Assembly: GCF_001753165.1 (NCBI RefSeq)
Contig: NZ_CP017448.1
Span: 1,134,462-1,198,461 of the forward strand
DNA: 64,000 nt
Origin: Acidihalobacter aeolianus
GTDB taxonomy: Bacteria > Pseudomonadota > Gammaproteobacteria > DSM-5130 > Acidihalobacteraceae
Reading direction: 5' to 3'
Part shown: positions 30,408 to 38,168 of the stretch, in pieces
How the letters are laid out: every line of letters begins with the position of its first letter
How positions within the stretch are numbered: position 1 is the stretch's first letter
Made by a program: the position numbers and the translations under genes
Notes under the pieces: generated by a model
Databases searched by the model: none
Told to the model about the DNA's origin: nothing
What the model saw: only the letters and a program-made list of their open reading frames with translations

Positions 30408-31910
30408 ATGAGCAGCAAGTACACGCTGGAAGACTGGCGCGCCAAGGCGGCGGCGCTGAAGATCAAGGGCCGGGCCTTCGTCGACGGTCGCTACGTCGAT
30501 GCCGTCTCGGGCAAGACCTTCGACTGCATCAACCCGGCCACCGGCGCGGTGCTCGCGCGCATCGCCGAATGCGACGCCGAGGATGCCGAGCGGGCGGTCG
30601 CCGCCGCGCGGCGCGTGTTCGAGGACGGCGCGTGGTCGCGCATGGCGCCGCGCGAGCGCAAGACGGTACTGATCCGCTTCGCGCAGCTCATTGAGGATCA
30701 TGCCGAGGAGCTGGCGCTGCTCGAATCCCTCGATGCGGGCAAGCCGATCGGCGATACCACGCGGATCGACATCCCCGCCGCGGTGCGCTGCGTGCGCTTC
30801 AACGGCGAGGCCGTGGACAAGCTCTACGACGAGGTCGCCCCCACCCCCGACGATGCGCTCGGCCTGATCACGCGCGAGCCGGTCGGCGTGGTCGCCGCCA
30901 TCGTGCCCTGGAACTTCCCCATCCTGATGGCCTCATGGAAGTTCGCCCCGGCGCTCGCGGCCGGCAACTCGGTGATCCTCAAGCCCTCCGAGAAGGCGCC
31001 GCTGACCGCCATCCGCGTCGCCGAGCTGGCGCAGGCGGCCGGCATCCCGGACGGCGTGTTCAACGTGCTGCCCGGCTTCGGCGGTACGGTGGGCAAGGTA
31101 CTCGCCCTGCACATGGACGTCGACTGCGTGGCCTTCACCGGCTCGACTGCGGTCGGCAAGCAGATCATGCAGTACGCCGGCCAGTCCAACCTCAAGCGCG
31201 CCTGGATGGAGTGCGGCGGCAAGACGCCGAACATCGTCTTCGCCGATTGCCCTGACCTCGACGCCGCCGCGCGCGCCGCCGCCTTCGGCATCTTCTACAA
31301 CCAGGGCGAGATGTGCACCGCCGGTTCGCGCCTGCTGGTCGAGGCCTCGATCAAGGACGCCTTCCTGGAGAAGGTGATCGCGGCCGGCGAGGCCATGCAG
31401 CCGGGCGACCCGCTGGACCCCGCCACGCGCATGGGCGCCATCGTCGACGACATCCAGCTCGACCGCGTGATGGGCTACATCGAGGCCGGTCAGGCCGGCG
31501 GCGCGACCCTGCGCCTGGGCGGCGAGCGCGTGATGAACGAGACCGGCGGCTACTTCATCGCGCCGACCATCTTCGACAACGTGACCAACGACATGAAGAT
31601 CGCGCGCGAGGAGATTTTCGGGCCGGTGCTGTCGACTATCGCCTTCACCGACGAGGCCGAGGCGATCCGCATCGCCAACGACTCGCCCTACGGCCTGGCC
31701 GCCGCGGTGTGGACCTCCAACCTCAGCCGCGGTCACCGCGTCGCCCGCCGCCTGCGCGCCGGCAGCGTGTGGGTCAACTGCTTCGACGAGGGCGACATGA
31801 CCGTGCCCTTCGGCGGCTACAAGCAGTCCGGCAACGGCCGCGACAAGTCGCTGCACGCGATCGACAAATACGTCGAACTCAAGGCGACCTGGATCGACCT
31901 GAGCCGCTGA
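30408..31910 (+). CDS. PuuC-like aldehyde dehydrogenase
   Basis: A 500-residue NAD(P)-dependent aldehyde dehydrogenase close to gamma-glutamyl-gamma-aminobutyraldehyde dehydrogenase (PuuC). Visible are VAAIVPWNFPILMASWKFAPAL, LKPSEKAPL, FTGSTAVGKQIM, the catalytic glutamate in MECGGKTPN and the cysteine in NQGEMCTAGSR. ATG 30408 is preferred to 30399 because GAGG at 30395-30398 is nine bases before it. It probably oxidises aminoaldehydes formed from putrescine or similar amines, downstream of the cupin regulator. Confidence 0.88.
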   Translation: MSSKYTLEDWRAKAAALKIKGRAFVDGRYVDAVSGKTFDCINPATGAVLARIAECDAEDAERAVAAARRVFEDGAWSRMAPRERKTVLIRFAQLIEDHAEELALLESLDAGKPIGDTTRIDIPAAVRCVRFNGEAVDKLYDEVAPTPDDALGLITREPVGVVAAIVPWNFPILMASWKFAPALAAGNSVILKPSEKAPLTAIRVAELAQAAGIPDGVFNVLPGFGGTVGKVLALHMDVDCVAFTGSTAVGKQIMQYAGQSNLKRAWMECGGKTPNIVFADCPDLDAAARAAAFGIFYNQGEMCTAGSRLLVEASIKDAFLEKVIAAGEAMQPGDPLDPATRMGAIVDDIQLDRVMGYIEAGQAGGATLRLGGERVMNETGGYFIAPTIFDNVTNDMKIAREEIFGPVLSTIAFTDEAEAIRIANDSPYGLAAAVWTSNLSRGHRVARRLRAGSVWVNCFDEGDMTVPFGGYKQSGNGRDKSLHAIDKYVELKATWIDLSR

Positions 31911-31995
31911 GTGCCGCCCCCGCCGCTCGCCGCGCTTGGGTGAGGCGGGCGGCTGGCGGATAATGCCGCCCATCCATCACTCCCGGGGAAACGAC

Positions 31996-32874
31996 ATGCG
32001 AACCGTGACCGTCGCGGCCACCCAGATGGCCTGCAGCGAAGACCGCGAGGCCAACATCGAGCGTGCCGAAGGCCTGATCCGTGAGGCCGCGGGCCGGGGC
32101 GCGCAGATCGTGCTCATCCAGGAACTGTTCGAGGGGCCGTACTTCTGCAAGGACCAGTTGCCGGAGCATTTCTCTTTGGCGCGGCCCTTTGCGGACAACC
32201 CGATGATCGCGCGCATGAGCGCGCTGGCCGCCGAGCTGGGTGTGGTGCTCCCGCTGTCCTTTTTCGAGCGTGCGGGCAATGCGTTCTTCAATTCGCTGGC
32301 CATGGTCGACGCGGACGGGCGCGTGCTCGGGCTCTATCGCAAGTCGCACATCCCGGACGGACCCGGCTACCAGGAGAAGTTCTATTTCTCGCCCGGCGAC
32401 ACCGGGTTCAAGGTCTGGCAGACCCGCTACGGGGTGCTCGGCGTCGGCATCTGCTGGGATCAGTGGTTCCCCGAGGCCGCGCGCAGCATGGCGCTGATGG
32501 GCGCCGAACTCCTGCTCTATCCCACTGCCATCGGTTCCGAACCCCAGGAACCCGAACTTGACTCACGCGACCACTGGCAACGCGTGATGCAGGGACACGC
32601 CGGTGCGAACATCGTGCCGCTGATCGCCTCCAACCGCATCGGCGTCGAGCGCGGGCAGAGCTGCGAGCTGACCTTCTACGGCTCGTCCTTCATCGCCGAC
32701 CACCTCGGCGCCAAGGTCGCCGAGGCCGGTCGTTCCGACCAGACCATTCTCACCGCTAGCTTCGATCTCGATGCCATCGGCGAGGCCCGCCGCGCCTGGG
32801 GCGTGTTCCGCGACCGCCGTCCGGAACTCTATGGCGCCTTGTGCACCTACGATGGGACGTACACATCCAGCTAA
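31996..32874 (+). CDS. aguB: N-carbamoylputrescine amidase
   Basis: A 292-residue nitrilase-superfamily enzyme that hydrolyses N-carbamoylputrescine to putrescine, ammonia and CO2 in the arginine-agmatine route. The catalytic triad is visible as E43 (LIQELFEGPYFC), K116 (YRKSHIPDGPGYQEKFYF) and C153 (GICWDQWFPEAAR). The start follows GGGGAAACGAC. The partner agmatine deiminase (aguA) usually sits beside it but is absent here; what follows is a gene remnant and the tRNA-Glu island. Confidence 0.92.
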   Translation: MRTVTVAATQMACSEDREANIERAEGLIREAAGRGAQIVLIQELFEGPYFCKDQLPEHFSLARPFADNPMIARMSALAAELGVVLPLSFFERAGNAFFNSLAMVDADGRVLGLYRKSHIPDGPGYQEKFYFSPGDTGFKVWQTRYGVLGVGICWDQWFPEAARSMALMGAELLLYPTAIGSEPQEPELDSRDHWQRVMQGHAGANIVPLIASNRIGVERGQSCELTFYGSSFIADHLGAKVAEAGRSDQTILTASFDLDAIGEARRAWGVFRDRRPELYGALCTYDGTYTSS

Positions 32875-32938
32875 CCCGTCCGTGCACGGTTTGACGCCAG
32901 CATGGGTCTGCACGGTTCCGGGCTCATGCAGCCGATGT

Positions 32939-33191
32939 CTAGCCCTCGGAAATTCTCCAGTCGGGCGGAGCGGCCTGCTTATATCCGGCAAATAGCCTGC
33001 CGCCGTTCGCACCCAATATCTGGTCGGCCAGTTCAATCGCCGGGCCGGCATCGGCGTGGGTGAAGAACCGTTCGAACGCCTGCTCGAAGTAGTTGTCGGC
33101 AAATTCCGGAGAAACTTCGTGCAGGTGCTTGGGGATGGTCTTGTCCTCGGCGGAACTGTGAGCCAGACGCTGGCGATCACTAGAAGGGGAT
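32939..33191 (-). pseudogene. C-terminal remnant of an unknown gene left of the island
   Basis: One minus-strand frame is open from a TGA near 33191 to a TAG at 32939 and reads like real protein (EFADNYFEQAFERFFTHAD, IELADQILGANGG, GYKQAAPPDWRISEG). It has no start codon or ribosome site at its 5' end, where two copies of GATCACTAGAAG (33175-33186 and 33189-33200) occur. It is therefore probably the tail of a gene cut off by an insertion or deletion. I do not recognise the family. Confidence 0.45.
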
Positions 33192-33436
33192 CACTAGAAG
33201 CTGTGTGCCGTTACTTGCGTAAGGCATGTCCTCGACGTTTCGAAGACGATCTAAGGATACGGTACAAGAACCGTGCTAATCGTTGCGCTAAATCGCGCTA
33301 CGCACATGCCGCGAGATACCCATATATGCCTATATGCGCACATGCGAAAATACGCTGTAAGTGACTGTTTTGCTGCAAAGATCTAAAAAATACCGCCAAA
33401 TCAGCGGCTTACGTAAGTCATTGATTTTGGGAAGTG

Positions 33437-33480
33437 TGGTGCTCCCACGGGGACTCGAACCCCGGTTTTCGCCGTGAGAG
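33437..33480 (-). repeat. attL-type site: displaced 3' end of tRNA-Glu
   Basis: Positions 33441-33480 are identical over 40 bases to 38173-38212 inside the intact tRNA-Glu gene. On the minus strand the copy covers the anticodon arm, T arm and acceptor strand and then reads A-CCA, so it is a tRNA 3' fragment with its CCA. It marks the left boundary of the integrated element. A further 17 bases (33412-33428) just outside it are also repeated near the right end. Confidence 0.9.
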
Positions 33481-33603
33481 AGTGAACCTTTATTATATCG
33501 GCGTTTCCGCATGTATCAGAAAGTACCAATGACAACAATGACTTAGAAATATGCCTTGTCTTGAGGTGTCCCAAAGTATCGGTTATTCTCGCTCCATATA
33601 ATG

Positions 33604-33622
33604 CACAAAAAGTGATACCACG
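33604..33622. repeat. 19-bp direct repeat near both element ends (candidate integrase arm site)
   Basis: CACAAAAAGTGATACCACG occurs at 33604-33622, just before the integrase gene, and again at 38118-38136, just inside the right end. A related inverted TAAGTCATTG motif is at 33535-33544 and 38152-38161. Repeats placed symmetrically inside both ends are what integrase arm or excisionase sites look like. Confidence 0.55.
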
Positions 33623-33642
33623 CCCACGGAGGACGTAAGGTT

Positions 33643-34845
33643 ATGGCTAGAATGGTCAGAGACGCGGTGCTACAGAACCGCACAAACCGGCTCAAGCTGG
33701 CCGACCGCTGTTACCACTGGCGGACGATTAGCAAGGGTCTGTCGATTGGCTACCGGCGAGGCGGTGGAACGGGCACGTGGTATGTCCGAACCATCAAAAA
33801 CGGCAAGCGCACACTCAGGGCGCTAGGCAAGGCCGACGACTTTCAGGAAGCGGACGGAGCCGAGATACTGAACTTCGGGCAAGCCCAAAACGCCGCCCGC
33901 GACATGGCGCACGAACTGGCAACACGCAGAACCCTGTACACCGTGAACGATGCGCTGAACCACTATCTTGAATGGTTCAAGGCCGAGCGCCGGAGCTATG
34001 ACAAGACGAAAGGCACTGTTGACCGCCTGATTAGGCCGAAGCTTGGCAAGTATCAGTTGGCCGAGCTAACGCCCGACATTATCCGCCGCTGGCGCGATGG
34101 ACTTGTGCGACCAAGCGATAAGCCGGACAGATTACGCGCACGACGAGCCACGGCTAACAGGGTGCTGACCGTCCTGAAAGCCGCGTTGAACCACGCATGG
34201 CGGAACGACAAAGTTGAATCGGATGGCGCGTGGAGGCGTGTCGGCCCCTATCAGCGGGTGGACGCGCCGAAAATACGCTATTTGAGCGTGGACGAATCAC
34301 AGCGGCTTGTGAACGCATGCGAGCCTGATTTTCGCCTGCTGGTGCAAGCGGCGCTGTATTGTGGCGCACGGTATGGCGAACTGATTGCTGCTTCCGTGAA
34401 GGACTACCACCCGGACGCAAAAATATTGATGTTGACGCACACGAAAAACGGCAAGCCGCGAGCCGTGCCGCTGACCGTTGAGGGTGACGCTTTCTTTAGC
34501 CGGGTGGCCGCTGGCAAGGAACCGGGAAGTCGATTATTCACCCGCGAAAATGGCGAGCATTGGAAGGCGTCTGACCAAGTGCGAAGGATGGCAGCGGCCT
34601 GCGAACGCGCCGGGTTGGAAAAGGTCAGGTTCCACGATTTGCGGCACAGCTACGGTTCCGCGTTGGCAATGGCAGGGGTTCCGCTACAGGTCATTGCGCA
34701 CGTGCTCGGACATTCCGACACGCGAATAACAGAGCGCCATTACGCGCACCTGTCGCCGTCATTCGTGGCCGATGCCGTTAGAGGCAGCCTGCCCGACCTG
34801 GGGGCGCACAAGGGTGATAATGTGATTCCGATAAAGCGGGAGTGA
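33643..34845 (+). CDS. int: Tyrosine-type integrase of the tRNA-Glu element
   Basis: A 400-residue phage-type recombinase. An N-terminal arm-binding domain (YVRTIKNGKRTLRALGKADDF) and a SAM-like core-binding domain (VNDALNHYLEWFKAERRSYDKTKG) precede the catalytic domain. Catalytic residues visible are R in CGARYGEL, K in HTKNGKPR, HxxR in HDLRHSYGS, H in LGHSDTRITERHY and the nucleophile Y of that last motif. It should catalyse integration at the tRNA-Glu gene. It lies at the end carrying the displaced tRNA fragment. Confidence 0.95.
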   Translation: MARMVRDAVLQNRTNRLKLADRCYHWRTISKGLSIGYRRGGGTGTWYVRTIKNGKRTLRALGKADDFQEADGAEILNFGQAQNAARDMAHELATRRTLYTVNDALNHYLEWFKAERRSYDKTKGTVDRLIRPKLGKYQLAELTPDIIRRWRDGLVRPSDKPDRLRARRATANRVLTVLKAALNHAWRNDKVESDGAWRRVGPYQRVDAPKIRYLSVDESQRLVNACEPDFRLLVQAALYCGARYGELIAASVKDYHPDAKILMLTHTKNGKPRAVPLTVEGDAFFSRVAAGKEPGSRLFTRENGEHWKASDQVRRMAAACERAGLEKVRFHDLRHSYGSALAMAGVPLQVIAHVLGHSDTRITERHYAHLSPSFVADAVRGSLPDLGAHKGDNVIPIKRE

Positions 34846-34911
34846 TTGAGAACGGGCAAGGCCAGCGGTGGCACGCTGACCAAGCCCTACCATCGAACAG
34901 GGAGGTGAACG

Positions 34912-35568
34912 ATGAATGCAGGCGATATTACCATCCGGCGAATTGAGCGGGAATACTTTGTCGTCCAGTCGGACGGAACCGGCGAGCCTGTCGAGGCACG
35001 CGGGCCGTTTAAAACGGTCGAGGAAGCGCAGAAAGAGCACGCTCAATGGGTAGGTGAGCTAGAGGCCGTGCAAGCCGCACAGAAGCCCGTACAGGACGCG
35101 ATAGAGGCGATGCGCGATGCTTATCTGAGGCATCCGATATTTAGAAAAATAGCCAACAGAATCGACCGCGAAACAGAAACGGGCAAATTGCAGGAACGCG
35201 CAGAACGGGCAAAAAAGATTCGTGCGGAATTAGCGGACTTCGAGTATGCACACCCACCCATCCAGACAGAACCGCAAGCGTCCGGGTGGATGCAGCAATC
35301 AACGGTTAAACCGATTGAGCCAACACCTGAGCAGATAGCGAACTGGCGAAAGAGTGCCAAGAGCGCGGCCAACGCACACCGGCACGCAAAAAAGAATCGC
35401 ATGAAAGTTCCGAAGGCGGCAGCGGCGCGGAAAGCGGGCAAGGCAGCGAACAGGGCCAAGGTGCTGGCGATGACCGCGCAAGGAATGACGAACGGGCAAA
35501 TAGCGGATAAGCTTGATATTTCAGAGCGTTACGTCAGGCAGTTGCGGAACGAGAAGGGGAGGAACTAA
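34912..35568 (+). CDS. Element protein with C-terminal helix-turn-helix, unknown role
   Basis: A 218-residue protein that I do not recognise as a whole. Residues 1-60 look like a small beta domain (ITIRRIEREYFVVQSDG..FKTVEEAQKEH). The middle is charged and helical, and residues 150-185 are rich in lysine and alanine. The C terminus (RAKVLAMTAQGMTNGQIADKLDISERYVRQLRNEKG) is a clear LuxR/sigma-4-like helix-turn-helix. A strong GGGAGGTGAACG precedes the ATG. It is probably a DNA-binding regulator or accessory protein of the element. Confidence 0.75.
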   Translation: MNAGDITIRRIEREYFVVQSDGTGEPVEARGPFKTVEEAQKEHAQWVGELEAVQAAQKPVQDAIEAMRDAYLRHPIFRKIANRIDRETETGKLQERAERAKKIRAELADFEYAHPPIQTEPQASGWMQQSTVKPIEPTPEQIANWRKSAKSAANAHRHAKKNRMKVPKAAAARKAGKAANRAKVLAMTAQGMTNGQIADKLDISERYVRQLRNEKGRN

Positions 35569-35652
35569 CCCACTCTGCAAATTCTCAGGAGGACTCCACA
35601 AAACCCAACAATTCTATTGCGCAATGTCGCGCGAATTGTTGGAGTTCTTACC

Positions 35653-35847
35653 ATGGGAAACCCTGAGGAAAAGGTTTACTCAGTTTCTGAGTTTTGCGCG
35701 CTGAGCCGAATTAGCAAGCCGACCATCTATCGACTCTGGCAGGAAGGCCGTGGGCCGGAAAGCGTTCGTGTTGGCCGCAAACGCTTAATCACCGAAAGCC
35801 CGCTTGAGTACGTGCGTCGCATCGGTGTGGCGGGGGGTGCGGAATGA
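35653..35847 (+). CDS. AlpA-like helix-turn-helix regulator/excisionase
   Basis: A 64-residue protein with a MerR/AlpA-type fold: VYSVSEFCALSRISKPTIYRLWQEGRGPESVRVGRKRLITESPLEYVRR. AlpA proteins switch on excision and operon expression in P4-like and phage-inducible islands. ATG 35653 with GGAG nine bases before is chosen over a TTG at 35617. A short AT-rich gap of about 85 bases precedes it, so a new promoter is likely here. The next gene overlaps its stop (ATGA). Confidence 0.75.
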   Translation: MGNPEEKVYSVSEFCALSRISKPTIYRLWQEGRGPESVRVGRKRLITESPLEYVRRIGVAGGAE

Positions 35848-36101
35848 GACTGACGCCGCGCCAAATTCGGGCATTGTCGATGCTCGGGAAAAACCCCGTT
35901 TCGCGGGCTACCCTGGACGAACATGCGGGTTGCAGCAACAGCCCGGCGTTGATTGCCGGGCTTCGGAGGATGGGCCTCGCTTTGCCGTGCACGATGGTGC
36001 CGTGCCGCGACCGCGACGGGCGGAAAACGCATTATGGCCTTTACCGGGCGACAGGGGACGACCGCCGTAAAATCGCCGAACTTTTGGGAGACAGCGAATG
36101 A
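35844..36101 (+). CDS. Small winged-helix-like protein of the element
   Basis: An 85-residue protein whose pattern (LTPRQIRALSMLGKNPVSRATLDEHAGCSNSPALIAGLRRMGLALPC) looks like a winged helix, followed by a short beta hairpin (RKTHYGLYRATGDD). It overlaps the genes on both sides by ATGA, so it belongs to the replication operon. The function is not known; it may help regulate or load the replication protein. Confidence 0.65.
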   Translation: MRLTPRQIRALSMLGKNPVSRATLDEHAGCSNSPALIAGLRRMGLALPCTMVPCRDRDGRKTHYGLYRATGDDRRKIAELLGDSE

Positions 36102-36778
36102 GCCGCCGGCGCGGGCCAAAGCGGGCCGAATCGCACGTCAGGCTGTACCGGCATGAGTTGGAGAGCGCGGCGTATCGCAGTCTGAGCTGTGAAGCCCGCG
36201 CCTTGCTGGTCGAGGCTAGGTCGCTGTTCAGCGGAGGCGAGAACCGCATCCATCTGTCCATCCGCAAAACACAGCGCCGGTTAGGCGTCGGTCGCCATTT
36301 GGCCGAAAAGGCCTTGGCCGAATTGCAAGACCGTGGCTTTATTCGCCTGCTCCAAAAAGGCGGCTTCAACCGCAAAGTTCGGCACTCTAGCGAATTCGCT
36401 TTGACCAACGAGCCACTGGCCGACCGTGACGGGGCCGTCCCGAGCAAGGACTTTTTGCGGTGGACGCCAGCGGAAAAAAAAATCACGGTGCCGCTCAGCA
36501 GCACCGACGGTGCGGGTCAGCAGCACCGAGGCCCTTCCGGCCTACCCCAAAAACCGCCTCACGGTGCGGACCAGCAACACCGAAAACCCTGTTTCGGGCA
36601 CATCCACGGTGCTGCCCACCAGCACACAGATAGTTTACCAGCTACTGCCATTCTTTCAGGTGGCGCAGGTGCGGCTTTCGGCTGGTGGCGCATGGCCCTA
36701 TGGCAAAGGCCCGAGGAGCAGCTCAAGGCTTGCTTGGCAATGGTCACGCTGTCCAACAGTCAGGAGGCGGCGGCATGA
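36098..36778 (+). CDS. Replication-initiator-like HTH protein with internal iterons
   Basis: A 226-residue protein. The N-terminal 110 residues (HVRLYRHELESAAYRSLSCEARALLVEARSLF, IHLSIRKTQRRLGVGRHLAEKALAELQDRGFIRLL) match a winged-helix family common in genomic islands and related to plasmid/phage replication initiators. A run of nine A (36474-36482) and four 22-bp DNA repeats follow inside the gene. The encoded C terminus there is low-complexity (GAGQQHRG, HGADQQHRK) and then ends in WWRMALWQRPEEQLKACLAMV. Iterons inside an initiator gene recall lambda O. The initiator role is inference. Confidence 0.7.
   Translation: MSRRRGPKRAESHVRLYRHELESAAYRSLSCEARALLVEARSLFSGGENRIHLSIRKTQRRLGVGRHLAEKALAELQDRGFIRLLQKGGFNRKVRHSSEFALTNEPLADRDGAVPSKDFLRWTPAEKKITVPLSSTDGAGQQHRGPSGLPQKPPHGADQQHRKPCFGHIHGAAHQHTDSLPATAILSGGAGAAFGWWRMALWQRPEEQLKACLAMVTLSNSQEAAA
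36485..36627 (+). repeat. Four 22-bp iterons, candidate replication origin
   Basis: Copies lie at 36485-36506, 36507-36528, 36561-36582 and 36606-36627, with shared pattern ACGGTGC....CAGCAGCACCG. Each is itself a partial palindrome (CGGTGC/GCACCG arms, weaker in the fourth). The first two are directly adjacent. A run of nine A lies just upstream. The set lies inside the replication-initiator-like gene. Confidence 0.75.
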
Positions 36779-36972
36779 GCGGGCCATGTCCATGCGGAGG
36801 CTTCACGCTCCATCGGAAAGCCCGACACGGCAGCGCCACCCTGTACTGGCGCAGGTGCGGCGCATGTGGCCGCTGCGGCGGCTTCGTTTTGATTCGACCG
36901 CCAGATTTAATCCTTTGCGGGGAACCGGCACGCCAAACGTTCAGCGACTTGCGGAGGCTGAGCCATGATTGA
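36775..36972 (+). CDS. Small Cys-rich zinc-ribbon-like protein of the element
   Basis: A 65-residue protein starting MSGPCPCGGF, with a second cluster CGACGRCGG, so four or more cysteines could hold a zinc ion. It overlaps the preceding stop (ATGA) and the following SSB start. Longer open frames upstream belong to other reading frames of the initiator gene. I cannot assign a function; a nucleic-acid-binding accessory protein is plausible. Confidence 0.6.
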   Translation: MSGPCPCGGFTLHRKARHGSATLYWRRCGACGRCGGFVLIRPPDLILCGEPARQTFSDLRRLSHD

Positions 36973-37336
36973 CGGGCTGATAGCCGGAAAGTTGTGCGGC
37001 AAGCCACAACAGCGAACAAGCAACGCGGGCAAGTCGTTTGCCACATGCCGGGTGCGCACGACCACGGGCGACGGCAACAGCGTCTTTGTGAACGCGATTG
37101 CCTTCGCGTCGGACGTGTGCGCGTCGCTGCTGGCACTGGCCGATGGCGACAGCGTGAGCCTGAGCGGTCCGCTGACCCCGAAGGCCTGGATGGACAAGGC
37201 TGGCGAGCCGCGACCGGCGCTTGATTTGGTGGCCCATGCGGTTCTGACGCCCTACCACGTCACGCGAAAGCGGGCTGCCATGCGGAAAACCGACCAGCCA
37301 CCCGGCGACCCGAACGACGACTTGCCGGACTTCTGA
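36965..37336 (+). CDS. ssb: Single-stranded DNA-binding protein
   Basis: A 123-residue OB-fold protein (IAGKLCGKPQQRTSNAGKSFATCRVRTTT, VFVNAIAFASDVCASLLALADGDSVSLSGPLTPKAW) with a flexible tail ending in DDLPDF. Such an acidic, phenylalanine-ended tip recruits replication and repair partners in SSB proteins. It is shorter than chromosomal SSB, as usual for mobile elements. It overlaps the Cys-rich gene by eight bases and supports the view that the element replicates itself. Confidence 0.85.
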   Translation: MIDGLIAGKLCGKPQQRTSNAGKSFATCRVRTTTGDGNSVFVNAIAFASDVCASLLALADGDSVSLSGPLTPKAWMDKAGEPRPALDLVAHAVLTPYHVTRKRAAMRKTDQPPGDPNDDLPDF

Positions 37337-37385
37337 GGCGATGCGCCAGAGTGGCAAAACAAACTGACACCAAAGGGACACTGAC

Positions 37386-37790
37386 ATGACCAAGAAAGTT
37401 GTTTCAATTCAAACCCTTGAGCGACGCAAAAAGGCTGTTGAGCTTCGCAAGGCGGGCCTGAGTTACGCCAAAATCGGCGAGCGGTTGGGTATTGCCCGGC
37501 AAAGCGCCTTCGCGCATGTCCGCCATGTGCTGAGCGAGCTTCAGGCCGAGACTGCCGAGAGCGCCGAACAGGTGCGCCAAATCGAGTTAGAGCGCTTGGA
37601 CCGCGCGACCGAGCTATGCATGCGCGGCATCGAAAACGGCGAGCTTGCGGCCATTGACCGGCTAATTCGGATTCAGGAGCGCCGCGCCCGATTGTTGGGG
37701 CTGGATGCTGTCGAACGGCTGGACATTGGCACGCAGCCATTGCCGAGCGTTATCTACTGCGAACCCGTTTCGCCAGCGCCCCGCGAATGA
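37386..37790 (+). CDS. TerS-like helix-turn-helix protein
   Basis: A 134-residue protein. The N-terminal half is a helix-turn-helix (RRKKAVELRKAGLSYAKIGERLGIARQSAFAHVRHVL). The second half is a helical oligomerisation region (QIELERLDRATELCMRGIENGELAAIDRLIRIQERRARLLGLDA). This order and the ERRARLLGLDA ending resemble HTH proteins annotated as small terminase subunits in phages. In a satellite it could direct packaging of element DNA into a helper capsid. A plain regulator is the alternative; there is no large terminase here. Confidence 0.6.
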   Translation: MTKKVVSIQTLERRKKAVELRKAGLSYAKIGERLGIARQSAFAHVRHVLSELQAETAESAEQVRQIELERLDRATELCMRGIENGELAAIDRLIRIQERRARLLGLDAVERLDIGTQPLPSVIYCEPVSPAPRE

Positions 37791-38168
37791 GGCTTTAACC
37801 GCCATCTGACCGCCTGAGAGGCGTTCTAAGCGCCGTTCTCCATTTCAGCCATAGGGTGATAGCCACCCGGCACCCTTCATCCATCCATCATCGCGTAGAC
37901 GGCCTCTGACGGCGCTCAGATAGCCCTTTTGCGCAGACCGTACAAGGCGAACGGTCGCCAGCCATAGGGTACCCTTGCTGTCGCGTGATTGGCCCCATAT
38001 GACCCCCGCTACGGCGGTCTGGTGGCCTGTTTGCCTGCAACCGACAAGGATTGCTTGCCTGTTCAATCGAGCCGCACATTCAGCGCCGCGCCCGATACGT
38101 TCCTGCACCGCATAAGTCACAAAAAGTGATACCACGATTCTGACAGTTCGCGTAAGTCATTGATTTTA
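37791..38168. other. Noncoding right end of the tRNA-Glu element
   Basis: About 380 bases with no gene I can support; small minus-strand frames here lack ribosome sites and recognisable domains. Positions 37852 and 37964 share CATAGGGT repeats. Near the right boundary are the 19-bp repeat (38118-38136) and the 17-bp repeat CGTAAGTCATTGATTTT (38151-38167), which also occurs outside the left boundary. This is probably the attachment-arm and packaging/replication side of the element. Confidence 0.4.

Noticed and set aside
32563-33180. 205-residue minus-strand frame overlapping aguB
   Set aside because: Its protein is Ser/Thr/Arg-rich shadow sequence; a different minus frame (32939-33191) in the same region reads like real protein and was reported as a remnant.
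36426-36968. Alternative 180-residue frame across the initiator-like gene as a real gene
   Set aside because: It has no proper start or ribosome site. The other frame ends with an ATGA overlap like the rest of the operon. Kept only as a possible slippage product.
37845-38135. Minus-strand frames in the right end of the tRNA-Glu element
   Set aside because: No ribosome site and no domain; they cross the 19-bp repeat thought to be an integrase site.
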